A DNA stretch of 64,000 nt, taken from assembly GCA_014695195.1 (NCBI GenBank), contig JACJNW010000011.1, forward strand, positions 186,001-250,000. Direction: 5' to 3'. The notes under the pieces are model-generated. The model made no database searches, was not told where the DNA came from, and was given only the letters and a program-made list of their open reading frames with translations. Numbering within the stretch: the first letter of the stretch is position 1; each line of letters starts with the position of its first letter. Both the position numbers and the translations under genes were made by a program. This DNA is from Cyanobacteria bacterium FACHB-DQ100. GTDB taxonomy: Bacteria > Cyanobacteriota > Cyanobacteriia > Leptolyngbyales > Leptolyngbyaceae. Shown one piece after another: positions 17,495-25,976 of the stretch.

Positions 17495-18526
17495 ATGCGC
17501 TACAAACTTTTAGGACACAGCGGACTGCGGGTTTCTGAACTTTGCCTAGGCACGATGACATTTGGCGATGATTGGGGCTGGGGAGGGACGTATGAAGAAA
17601 GCCGCAAGATGTTCGATACGTTTACGGCAGCAGGCGGAAATTTTATTGATACCGCGAATCTATATACGAATGGCACCAGCGAGAAGTTTGTTGGAGAGTT
17701 TGTCAAGCCCGATCGCGAGAAATGGGTCGTTGCAACAAAATATTCGCTGAATGTGGGAAACGGGGGTGTGAATGCCGTCGGCAATCACCGGAAGAACATG
17801 GTGCAAGCTGTTGAAGCAAGCCTAAAGCGATTGAATCTGGAATACATTGATCTGCTTTGGTTACACGCTTGGGATCATACAACTCCAGTCGAAGAAGTGA
17901 TGCGATCGTTTGATGATTTGGTACGTCAAGGGAAGATCCTTTACATCGGTATTTCTGATACGCCTGCCTGGATTATTTCGCAAGCCAATACGATCGCGCA
18001 GTTGCGCGGTTGGACACCGTTTATCGGCTTACAAATCGAATATTCACTGGTTGAACGGACACCGGAACGTGATTTACTGCCAATGGCGCGGGCGTTTGAG
18101 ATTGGAGTCACTGCCTGGAGTCCCCTTGGTGCGGGAATTTTGACCGGAAAATACAACAGGCCCGACCCTGTGGATGGACGCTTAAGCAATCCGAATAGCT
18201 CAAGACCTGTGACCGAGAAACAGCTTGCGATCGCGCAGACTGTGGTAGATATTGCCTGCGAAATTGATCGACTCCCGGCGCAAGTCGCGCTCAACTGGAT
18301 ACGGCAGCAACCGGGGGGAACCATTCCGATCGTTGGCTCACGTAAACTGGAGCAACTTCAGGAGAATCTCGCTTGTTTAGAATTTGAGCTAACGCCAGAA
18401 CAGCTTCAGCGACTCAACGAAGCTAGCGCGATCGAGCTGGGATTCCCGCATGATTTTCTGCAATCTGAAATGGTACAGAATTCTGCCTTTGGTGGCGTGA
18501 TTGCTCAACTCGATCGCACTCGTTAA
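17495..18526 (+). CDS. Aldo/keto reductase (YajO/Tas-like, NADPH-dependent)
   Basis: A 343-residue TIM-barrel oxidoreductase. The catalytic tetrad is visible: Asp in NFIDTANLYTNG (with its Tyr), Lys in WVVATKYS, and His in LLWLHAWDHTTP. GSRKLEQLQENLA is the NADPH-binding C-terminal motif. ATG at 17495 is preceded by CAGGAG and gives the standard N-terminus (MRYKLLGHSGLRVSELCLGT); the frame upstream to 17288 is not homologous. The substrate is unknown; such enzymes reduce aldehydes or sugars. No operon partner. Confidence 0.9.
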   Translation: MRYKLLGHSGLRVSELCLGTMTFGDDWGWGGTYEESRKMFDTFTAAGGNFIDTANLYTNGTSEKFVGEFVKPDREKWVVATKYSLNVGNGGVNAVGNHRKNMVQAVEASLKRLNLEYIDLLWLHAWDHTTPVEEVMRSFDDLVRQGKILYIGISDTPAWIISQANTIAQLRGWTPFIGLQIEYSLVERTPERDLLPMARAFEIGVTAWSPLGAGILTGKYNRPDPVDGRLSNPNSSRPVTEKQLAIAQTVVDIACEIDRLPAQVALNWIRQQPGGTIPIVGSRKLEQLQENLACLEFELTPEQLQRLNEASAIELGFPHDFLQSEMVQNSAFGGVIAQLDRTR

Positions 18527-18598
18527 TTTTATATAACTTGAGATTGGCACGATCGGTGTATGTGACGATCGTGCAATGTGCTGCGATCGCGTAAAAGT

Positions 18599-18702
18599 GA
18601 TACCGAATTAAACATAGAACGCGACAGATCATACTCAAAGTCCCCCAGAATGGGGGATTTAGGGGGCGAGAATCTGTCGCATCCACAAATCAATTTGGTA
18701 TG
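18599..18702. mobile_element. MITE-like palindromic element
   Basis: Outer arms TACCGAATT (18601-18609) and AATTTGGTA (18692-18700) match with one difference. Inner arms GCGACAGAT (18621-18629) and ATCTGTCGC (18672-18680) match perfectly. Between them is a C/G-rich core, TCCCCCAGAATGGGGGATTT then AGGGGGC, of a kind widespread in cyanobacterial intergenic DNA. No coding capacity; a small non-autonomous element is likely. Confidence 0.6.
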
Positions 18703-18933
18703 AATTTACGCTCAGGCGAACTGTCACACTCACGCTGGAATTTACACAGTAATAACAAGAGCGGCAATTGATGTGCGCTCTGTTGTCCGCTTCTTGTGCC
18801 CCTTAAAAGCCCTACGGGAACTCGAAGAGTTCATTGTTTCTCGTGCCTTCTTCCGATGGTTCAAGTGTCGCTTCTGTGCGGTGGTGTGATGGCTTCGCCC
18901 TGTTCTCATCTACAAATTAAGGGACTACCGACT

Positions 18934-19187
18934 ATGACAAGCCCCCCTTTGAATAGCCCCATGCCCGACCCGCAGCCCTCAGATAACTCTGTATTAATCA
19001 GTTCATTCGATCGTCAGCGCCACCGTCTCGATCTCATAGTTGCTGAGGTGCTAAACGGTGAGACAGACAATCTGCATCAGATTCTTCCATTCATTGCTTG
19101 GAAGCTGCGACAGTTTCATTTAGAGCATCAGTACGACCCCCGCGACATCTTTCTCGATGCCTATAACCGAGCGGTGAAAGCGATCGC
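18934..19187 (+). pseudogene. Fragment of a sigma-70-region-2-like cyanobacterial protein
   Basis: It reads MTSPPLNSPMPDPQPSDNSV ... IAWKLRQFHLEHQYDPRDIF and LDAYNRAV, like the start of a group of cyanobacterial sigma-like proteins, in which the region after the AYxRAV/G segment should continue with a helix and a tryptophan motif. Instead, at a GCGATCGC octamer (19180-19187), homology jumps to another protein in another frame. The reading frame runs on to 19230 without meaning. ATG at 18934 is the likely original start. Confidence 0.5.
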
Positions 19188-20491
19188 CTTGCTCAGATCC
19201 TTGAGCTTGCAACACAGCACGAAGGATTAGACTTTGTGCTGAACGAGATCGACGATTGGTATCTTCGTGCCCCTGATCTTGATGCAATTTCTTCAAGCGA
19301 TCAGAGTGCAGCACAGGCAAGCATGAGTGGCTCTATGCTTGCCTGTGCTGCGACAATATGCGTTGCTTTCTAGTCAGCCTGTATTGTCTGAGGATGATAC
19401 GGATCGAATCAGTGAAATTTTAGAAATAGCAGAAACGAATGATGGTTTGGCATTGTTGCTCAGTCAAGTCGATCAGGCGTTACTTGAGTCTACAGACCTA
19501 TTGAGCGACGATGCCCAGACTTTTTATGCAGATCAAACTTCACGTATTCTAGAATTTCTCACACTGCCCTCCGAAACAAGTTGCTCTAAGGAGTTACTGA
19601 ATTTATTGTTAGACCAATGTGCCCGGTCTGATTCGTCGTTTGTTTTATCAATAGAAGATCCGCCTCTTCCGTGGGTGATTACGCCACCGATGTCTTACTC
19701 AAAGTCTCGTTCAACCATGCGGCAGAGAGCGGGATTTCTGATTGCTGCCCTTACTACAGGTGCAGCATTAATGACAGGAGTGGCGATCGTCAGTAGACAA
19801 TGCTTTGCTTCAATCTTACAGATTTCGAGTTTGCCGTGGGAGACTGTAAAAACATCAGCAATCAAGCTTTCACCTCCGGTCTATCCGAGTGCAAGCGCTA
19901 GATTGCAGCCATCAAGCAGCACAGAACGTCAGGCAACTGTAATCAAAACTGCACTCCTCGATCGACAGCAATCCGAAGAAGACCAACAGTTCTCGATCGA
20001 GCAGGCACAACTTCAGGCAGAGCAACGCCAGCGAGAAGCAGAGCTAAAGCAGATTGTTGCGGAGAAGCAGAATCAATATCAAATTGCTCTTCTCCCAGTT
20101 TCAATTCCTGCGAGTCTGCTCTCATGTTATGCGCTAGGCGCAAGTACAGCCGCCGCAATTGCTTATCTTCGTGGATACGCTATCAACTCGCAGCAAGTCC
20201 GAACAATGATTTTGTTGTGTCTGCTTGGGGAATCAGCAAAAAGCGTTCTCCAAACTGCTGGAGTTCAAATCGGTAACAAAGCTTTCAAGAGCGTGATTAG
20301 TCAGATTCCTGGCAAAGTCTTGATTGGGATTAACAAAAATTGGATTCCGGCTCATTACAAAAGCAGACGAGAAAGGAGTCATCAATTTAATGAAGCTTGT
20401 TCCAATTGCTGGGGGTGTCGTCGGTGCAGGATTTGATGGATGGTTTGTAAACACTTGTGGGCAAACTGCGAAAGATATTTTCAAGCCTTAA
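19178..20491 (+). pseudogene. Frameshifted EcsC-domain membrane protein remnant
   Basis: Three frames assemble into one protein. In frame 3 (19178-about 19320) it reads SDRLAQILELATQHEGLDFV. After the inverted repeat at 19308-19351 it continues in frame 1 with DRISEILEIAETNDGLALLL (a second copy of the same motif), a transmembrane segment (LIAALTTGAALMTGVAIV), a charged coiled coil, and an EcsC domain (LGASTAAAIAYLRGYAINSQ, IPGKVLIGIN). At the A5 run near 20333-20339 the frame slips again and continues GFRLITKADEKGVINLMKLV and PIAGGVVGAGFDGWFV to TAA 20489. EcsC proteins are membrane-associated and of unclear role. Confidence 0.7.
19308..19351. repeat. Perfect 17-bp inverted repeat with a 10-base loop
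   Basis: GCAGCACAGGCAAGCAT (19308-19324), a GAGTGGCTCT loop and ATGCTTGCCTGTGCTGC (19335-19351). It lies exactly where the reading frame of the EcsC remnant changes. There is no T-run, so it is not a typical terminator. Confidence 0.9.
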
Positions 20492-20957
20492 GTCCTTGGC
20501 TTCTCAGCAACCAAAATCCGGTGTAAGTCATTCCTGAATCGTCAGGTTGAATTAACAGAAAATGTAATCGATCGCTCTCTTTTTTGCGCTGTTCAAATAG
20601 TTGGGCAGCGCTTCTCACTTCTGGATCTTCAAATGTTGCGACGATCCAGCGATCTACCTCTCCCGCATTTAAAATCAATCCATCCGGCGCACCTGCGATC
20701 GCGTCAAGCGACACGGGCTGACTTGCCTTTAACCATCGGGCTAACTGCATCGATCGTCGTCCCCCATCAATTACGACTCCCGGAATCGGAACTGTCGATG
20801 CAATGCCTAAATTAACGGGATACAGCGCTTCGGGCATTTCGACGATCGGAATGGTGCGATTGGCGATCGTATCAACTAAATCACCCGATCGTAGCGATGC
20901 AAATCGCCATTGTTCTCCCCACAAATTTTCGGGCAACGGCTGAGGAGGATTTCGCAT
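20481..20957 (-). pseudogene. C-terminal half of a Tab2/DUF1092 protein
   Basis: The 158 codons correspond to the second half of Tab2 (Atab2) family proteins: PLPENLWGEQWRFASL, LGIASTVPIPGVVIDGGRRS, VDRWIVATFEDPEV, LHFLLIQPDDSGMTY and GFWLL. Full-length homologues are about 270-300 residues and begin with a WELDFYSRP-like motif, which is missing here and in the upstream bases in any frame. Tab2 is an RNA-binding protein promoting psaB translation in algae; the cyanobacterial role is photosystem-related. The break coincides with the edge of the AT-rich island at 20958. Translation of the stub is possible but a function is unlikely. Confidence 0.7.
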
Positions 20958-21332
20958 AAACCGACAGAATGTAGAACGAACTCTATTCTATGAGATTTAG
21001 AGCGTAAGCAATCTTGGGGAGAGAAGTTCGATAGGTTGGTGAATTAATAGAACTATTCATCAAAACTTTGTCTGTTCGCTAAAATCTTCGCCGAATTACT
21101 ATCAAAGACCAGTATCCGAACTTGTATCTTAATGAGGATTACGCTTTCAAGCAATTATCAAATTCCTTACTTGGCAGAAATACAGGGACTTCTTCTGCTT
21201 ATAAGCAATTTTCTTTTCGCTAAAAGCAAGTTGATAAATTTTTTACGTTACCCAGTTTGGTTGTCTGGGTAATTTGGAAGTATTGCTCCCCTATCAACTC
21301 AAATGTACCGTCTCACACTTAGAGAATTTTCT
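20958..21332. other. AT-rich upstream region of the J-domain/HNH operon
   Basis: About 375 bases without a gene. It contains a short inverted repeat TTACCCAG (21248-21255), a nine-base loop and CTGGGTAA (21265-21272) about 60 bases before the operon, with no T-run, so an operator is as likely as a terminator. The motif TTCGCTAAAA occurs twice (about 21074 and 21218). No HIP1 site. Confidence 0.55.
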
Positions 21333-21950
21333 ATGACAACAACTCACTCTAAGAAAGAAAAGTCAACTTCTAAGCAGAAAAAAAGTTCAGACGCAGCTAA
21401 GTCAAGCCTGAATGAGCTTATCCAAAACGAAATAGCTCGTATCGTTGAGCTACAGGGGATTGATTCGATTGTTCTTGAAGAATTTGCTCAGTTTGTAGTT
21501 GAGAATTGCAAGAAGAAATTACCTAAGAAACCATCTAAAAAGTCTTTAACTCTCACTCAACTTAAGCTTGCTGTCTACCAGCACTTCAATGTTGCAGATA
21601 CTAGCACCTTGAAGAAATCGGGTGCGTTCCAGATGGCAACAAATGGCATGGAAAAATTAGAGCTTGGTAAAAAGGAAGGCTGGGAGATTCTGTACCGCAA
21701 GTTTATCGGAGTTTTACCTGAAGAGGAAAACGAGACGGGATACGGTTGTGTCAATGGCATTAGCATCTTCAAATACGATTTGCCCTGGAGAGCATTTGGA
21801 CTTAATTCCCAAACAGCTTCTACTGATGATGTGAAATCTGCATATCGAGAATTAAGCAAAATCTATCATCCAGACATTCCTGAAACTGGAAATGCTGAAG
21901 TTTTCAGTCGTTTGACAATCTTTTACAAAAGCTTAACTGAGAGGTTCTAG
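21333..21950 (+). CDS. J-domain protein of unknown function
   Basis: A 205-residue protein (ATG at 21333; an ATG at 21303 would add 10 residues). Residues 1-25 are Lys/Ser-rich. The middle (NELIQNEIARIVELQGIDS, LEEFAQFVVENCKKK) is helical and unrecognised. The C-terminal ~50 residues form a J-domain: AFGLNSQTASTDDVKSAYRE, then LSKIYHPDIPETGN with the HPD motif, and FSRLTIFYKSL. J-domains recruit and activate Hsp70; a C-terminal one on an otherwise novel protein is unusual. Two bases separate its stop from the HNH gene, so they form an operon. The DNA is AT-rich and HIP1-free. Confidence 0.82.
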   Translation: MTTTHSKKEKSTSKQKKSSDAAKSSLNELIQNEIARIVELQGIDSIVLEEFAQFVVENCKKKLPKKPSKKSLTLTQLKLAVYQHFNVADTSTLKKSGAFQMATNGMEKLELGKKEGWEILYRKFIGVLPEEENETGYGCVNGISIFKYDLPWRAFGLNSQTASTDDVKSAYRELSKIYHPDIPETGNAEVFSRLTIFYKSLTERF

Positions 21951-21952
21951 AG

Positions 21953-22969
21953 ATGGCAGAGATTTACATCGCATCTAAGGAACTGATCAAAACTCTGAAG
22001 ATTAGTTCTCAAGAATTGATTGCAATCGAACAGTTTTTCGATGCAGTTCCAGACGATGAATGGGAGCTAGTTAAAAACAAAGACTACAGAGTTGTGAACG
22101 GAAACGGATTACGCGAGTACACAACATCTGGGGCATACACGATCTCTCGTTACTTAGAAGCAACTCGCAAGCCTGGTTTTTGGGATCTCATCAAAGAATG
22201 GTTTCTACATACGAAGCGAGAAATCCGTAGAGCATTCATCAAGAAGAAAATTCTTGATAACTGTTCTTCGCTAATCAAACGAAACAATCGCTTCTTCATT
22301 TCAAAATCTGATGCTGTTACTATATTTGGTACCAGATCAGACTACTTGAGCAAAATGGCTGAAGCTGCACAACGAAGTGACAGACCAATGCTGAAGGGTG
22401 AAGACTTTGACGATTTCATTGATGAAGGTGGGTTGCATTATTCATTATCCGGTGTCTTCAAGCTGGCTCAAACTTTAGAAGCATCATTAACACAGAAGAA
22501 CCGTCGTGAGTGGTGTAAAGATGTAGGCGAAGTTATTCAGCCACAAGTTAAAGACATTGTTGACCAGATTCTGGAACGCGAAAAAGGTATCCAGAAGGCG
22601 AAGGACAAAGCAAAGCGACGAGATGGTAAGACTTGCAAAGTTACAGGAAAAAGACCGGACAAAGTTGACAATCTCCAATTAGCTGCACATCACTTGTACT
22701 CGTGCAATGCATATCCCTATCTTGCAGATGTCGAAAACAATCTAATTACGCTTACCCTTGAGGTGCATGATCAATTCCATACGTTTATGGGAGGAACAAA
22801 TAAGCCTTGTACAATTGATGATTTCATTAAATTCGTACATCAATACTATCCAAGCAACTCTAAGGTTGTGATTTGGCTAGAGAAGCAGAAGCAAATTCTT
22901 GGTAATCCTCAACCTGTAGATGCGCGAAAGCCCCATGTCTTGTATCTTCCTGTCAGCAAAGTGTCATAA
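21953..22969 (+). CDS. HNH endonuclease with duplicated N-terminal modules
   Basis: A 338-residue protein. The C-terminal third holds an HNH nuclease: KRRDGKTCKVTGKRPDK, LQLAAHHLYSCN (His246/His247), ENNLITLTLEVHDQFH (Asn262/263, His272, His276). The N-terminal part has two similar modules: LREYTTSGAYTISRYLEATR (residues 53-72) and LHYSLSGVFKLAQTLEASLT (161-180), each followed by a Trp-containing helix; they may bind DNA. A basic helix links them (HTKREIRRAFIKKKI). It is translated from an ATG two bases after the J-domain gene. No methylase or integrase is nearby. A restriction or anti-phage role with the J-protein is inference. Confidence 0.82.
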   Translation: MAEIYIASKELIKTLKISSQELIAIEQFFDAVPDDEWELVKNKDYRVVNGNGLREYTTSGAYTISRYLEATRKPGFWDLIKEWFLHTKREIRRAFIKKKILDNCSSLIKRNNRFFISKSDAVTIFGTRSDYLSKMAEAAQRSDRPMLKGEDFDDFIDEGGLHYSLSGVFKLAQTLEASLTQKNRREWCKDVGEVIQPQVKDIVDQILEREKGIQKAKDKAKRRDGKTCKVTGKRPDKVDNLQLAAHHLYSCNAYPYLADVENNLITLTLEVHDQFHTFMGGTNKPCTIDDFIKFVHQYYPSNSKVVIWLEKQKQILGNPQPVDARKPHVLYLPVSKVS

Positions 22970-22995
22970 TTTTTGGTGGAGCCTATTCCAGAAAA

Positions 22996-23032
22996 ATCCG
23001 CTCAACTCCTAAAAATTTGGAATTGAGCGGAT
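22996..23032 (-). terminator. Terminator of glgP
   Basis: ATCCGCTCAACTCC (22996-23009) pairs with GGAATTGAGCGGAT (23019-23032), with one G-U pair. On the minus strand TTTTTC follows. It may also end the plus-strand HNH transcript, though less well. Confidence 0.7.
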
Positions 23033-23052
23033 CAAAATTTAGAAGCGATTAA

Positions 23053-25272
23053 CTAACTTTGCGGCACTTTCGCCAACGTGAGCGGCACATTTGCCTGAAT
23101 GCCCGGAGCATACACCTGTGCCACATAATCCGCGATCATGCGATGCGTATTAAACGCTGGGCAGTTCGTCTTAATCGATCCCTTCATCATCTGAATCCAA
23201 CCGTGTGGAATGCCGTTCTCATCCTGGTCATAGTAGAGCGGCACGATCTGGTTTTCTAGCAGGTCGTACAGCGAATCAGAATCGATCTTGTCTTGAAGGG
23301 CTTGATCGCTGGTGTGAGCATCTTCACCGATCGCCCAACCATTCAGCGCTTTGCCATTCGCATCGGTTTTGTAGCCTTCACACCACCAGCCATCGAGAAC
23401 GCTGCAATTGAGACCGCCATTAAAGCAGACCTTTTGACCACTGGTTCCCGAAGCCTCAAGAGGACGACGGGGATTATTCAGCCACACATCGACCCCTTGA
23501 ACGAGCTTACGAGCGGTGTGCATATCGTAGTCTTCAATAAAGGCAACACGATCGCCCACATGCGGATTGGTTTTACACCATTCCATAATGCGCTGAATAA
23601 TCCGCTTACCTTCTTCGTCGGCGGGGTGAGCCTTGCCAGAGAAGATGATTTGGACAGGACGCTCATCATTGCTGAAGATTTTCAGTGCTTTTTCAGCATT
23701 TCTCAGTAGCAAATCGCCACGCTTGTAGGGGCTGAATCGACGGGCAAAGCCGATCGTCAGAATTTTTGGATCAAGTAGATGATCGGTCGCTTCGATCAAG
23801 CTCCAATCTTCCCCACGATTTTGTCGTGCAGTCTTCACCTTTTGGCGGGTGTGAGCCACTAAGCGTTCTTTGAGAATTTGATGCCGCCACCAAATTTCCT
23901 CATCCGGTGCATTGTCGATTTTCGCCCAAGTTTGGGGGTCAAGCACTTTGGTTGTCCAGTCTTCACCCAGATACTTGCGGTACAGATCCGCCATCATCGC
24001 AGAAGTCCAGGTGCCAGCATGAACGCCATTGGTGATATAGCCGATCGGTACATTGTCTTCGCTCTTTTCGGGATAGAGAACTGTCCACATTTTGCGCGAG
24101 ACTTCTCCGTGGAGTTCGCTGACCCCATTTGCCGATCGACACAGCCGCAACGCTAAAACTGTCATTCCAAACGGTTCCCAGGGATCACCCAATCGACGGG
24201 CGCCCAGTGCAAGAAACTGTTCGCGAGACAATCCCAATTGTCCCCAGTATGTTGCAAAGAACGAATCCATCAAATCGGCTGAGAACACATCATGTCCGGC
24301 AGGAACTGGGGTATGAGTGGTAAACACACAGCGATCGCGCACTGATTTCTCAATGTCGTAGAACGATTTGCCTGTTTTCTCGATTTCTTGCCGACAGACT
24401 TCGAGCAGACAGAATGCGGCGTGTCCTTCGTTCAGGTGATAAACAGAGGGTTCAATTCCGACGGTTTTGAGTGCCCGAACGCCACCAATTCCTAAAATCA
24501 CTTCTTGAGCAATCCGGGTTTCCTGGTTGCCGCCGTATAAGTGACCCGTAAGCCAGCGATCGATCGGATCATTGTCTTCGCGATCGGTATCCATCAGGAA
24601 TAAGCTGACTCGTCCGACTTGAGCCTTCCAGACTTGCACTTTGACATTCCGATGCCGCACCAGCACTTCAAACACTAAAGGCTGTCCGTTTGCATCGGTC
24701 AACAATTGCAGCGGCAACCGCTCGAACGGATTGTTGATGTAATAGTCTTCTTGCCAGCCACTTTGATTTAGGCGCTGACGGAAATAGCCTTGGCGATAGA
24801 GCAAACCCACCGCGACCAAAGGAACACCCAAATCTGAAGCAGACTTCAAGTGATCCCCAGCCAGAATTCCTAAACCACCCGAATAGATTTGCAGCGATTC
24901 GTGCAGACCGAACTCCGCACAGAAATACGCGATCGGATGCTCTGGTGTAATCTGAGGGGCAACGCGGCTCGACCAAGTATCGGTTGAATTGACGTACTGA
25001 GTGAACTGTTCTGACAATGCCTTGAGCCGACTCATGTAGCTCGGTTCAGAAGCCAGTTGGGTCAAACGATCGTAGCTAATAGTTTCAAGTAGTGCGACCG
25101 GATTATGTCCGCAGCGTTCCCATTCATCGGGATTGATCGACTGAAACAGCGAAATCATATCCGGTGTCCAACACCACCAGTAGTTATGTGCAATCTCAGC
25201 CAGCGGCTTCAAGGCTTGGGGTAAACGTGCACTCAGTCTGTCAGCCGGATTGACAGTCGAAATATAGGTCAT
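23053..25272 (-). CDS. glgP: Alpha-glucan (glycogen) phosphorylase, GT35
   Basis: A 739-residue enzyme releasing glucose-1-phosphate from glycogen. The N-terminal domain is DUF3417-like (LKPLAEIAHNYWWCWTPD). The active-site and PLP region is EASGTSGQKVCFNGGLNCSV with the Schiff-base Lys, followed by LDGWWCEGY. YFCAEFGLHESLQIYSGGLG is the substrate region of the short bacterial/archaeal GT35 type, distinct from the plant-type ~840-residue enzymes. ATG at 25272 (MTYISTVNPADRLSARLPQA) is chosen; 54 further upstream codons are Arg-rich and look non-coding. Its promoter lies in 25273-25487. Confidence 0.93.
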   Translation of the reverse strand: MTYISTVNPADRLSARLPQALKPLAEIAHNYWWCWTPDMISLFQSINPDEWERCGHNPVALLETISYDRLTQLASEPSYMSRLKALSEQFTQYVNSTDTWSSRVAPQITPEHPIAYFCAEFGLHESLQIYSGGLGILAGDHLKSASDLGVPLVAVGLLYRQGYFRQRLNQSGWQEDYYINNPFERLPLQLLTDANGQPLVFEVLVRHRNVKVQVWKAQVGRVSLFLMDTDREDNDPIDRWLTGHLYGGNQETRIAQEVILGIGGVRALKTVGIEPSVYHLNEGHAAFCLLEVCRQEIEKTGKSFYDIEKSVRDRCVFTTHTPVPAGHDVFSADLMDSFFATYWGQLGLSREQFLALGARRLGDPWEPFGMTVLALRLCRSANGVSELHGEVSRKMWTVLYPEKSEDNVPIGYITNGVHAGTWTSAMMADLYRKYLGEDWTTKVLDPQTWAKIDNAPDEEIWWRHQILKERLVAHTRQKVKTARQNRGEDWSLIEATDHLLDPKILTIGFARRFSPYKRGDLLLRNAEKALKIFSNDERPVQIIFSGKAHPADEEGKRIIQRIMEWCKTNPHVGDRVAFIEDYDMHTARKLVQGVDVWLNNPRRPLEASGTSGQKVCFNGGLNCSVLDGWWCEGYKTDANGKALNGWAIGEDAHTSDQALQDKIDSDSLYDLLENQIVPLYYDQDENGIPHGWIQMMKGSIKTNCPAFNTHRMIADYVAQVYAPGIQANVPLTLAKVPQS

Positions 25273-25487
25273 AGGTTGGAGATCTCTTTGCTTTCTTAAA
25301 CGATGGAACTCTGAATCGTTGGAAATGTGTCTTGCAGCTTGTCTGATTTCCAAAAATTCCGAATCCGCAAATGGACAGAGCGTAGCCGAACGTTTAAACC
25401 GCGATCGATAGATTCGGATTTTAGCTCGTTTCACTTTAGTCCTGTTCTATCGATTTCTAGCACTGTTTAACGATCGACAAGGCAGAA

Positions 25488-25748
25488 TTACAGATTGTCT
25501 TCAGGCTCGGCTGAAGGTTGCGGGGGTTGACGTTCTAGATACAAATCGATAAAGTCTTCGGCTGCGGTGCTGTTAATCTGCCGCAAGGCTTTGATCATGT
25601 GTGTGACGGCTTCAGCAAGGGGATCGCTAATCTCATTTACCCATTGATGCACGGTCGATCGGTTGATTCCCATTGTCACAGCCAGACGGTTTTGGCTGAT
25701 CCCATAGGTGGAGAGTACCTGTTTGAGTGCCTTTCCTGCTTTTCCCAT
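25488..25748 (-). CDS. XRE-family helix-turn-helix regulator
   Basis: An 86-residue protein with an XRE helix-turn-helix: LKQVLSTYGISQNRLAVTMG and INRSTVHQWVNEISDP. The C-terminus is Pro-rich (QPPQPSAEPEDNL). It resembles small cyanobacterial XRE proteins. It is transcribed away from trmB and may share the glgP region, but the target is unknown. Confidence 0.85.
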   Translation of the reverse strand: MGKAGKALKQVLSTYGISQNRLAVTMGINRSTVHQWVNEISDPLAEAVTHMIKALRQINSTAAEDFIDLYLERQPPQPSAEPEDNL

Positions 25749-25976
25749 GTCGAAATTTTGGCAAAGCTAATAAGGTTCGTAAAGGGTCGTAGATCGCAAC
25801 ATGCGTGATTCACTTAGCTTAGCTGATGGGATTGTTACAACGTTCTATTCCACGATCGCTGTAATTAATCGTTGCAAGTTAAAGACAAAGCCCAGCGATC
25901 GCGGCAATTCTACTCCTTCTAACTTCAATGTTAGAAAGGCTGCCAATGCGATTTGTTAACTTTTCAAACGACTAAT

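Noticed and set aside
20958-23050. Prophage or integrative element
   Set aside because: No integrase, phage structural gene, tRNA end or flanking direct repeats were found around the island.
23053-25434. Several plus-strand frames inside glgP
   Set aside because: All lie antisense to a well-conserved enzyme and show no family motif.
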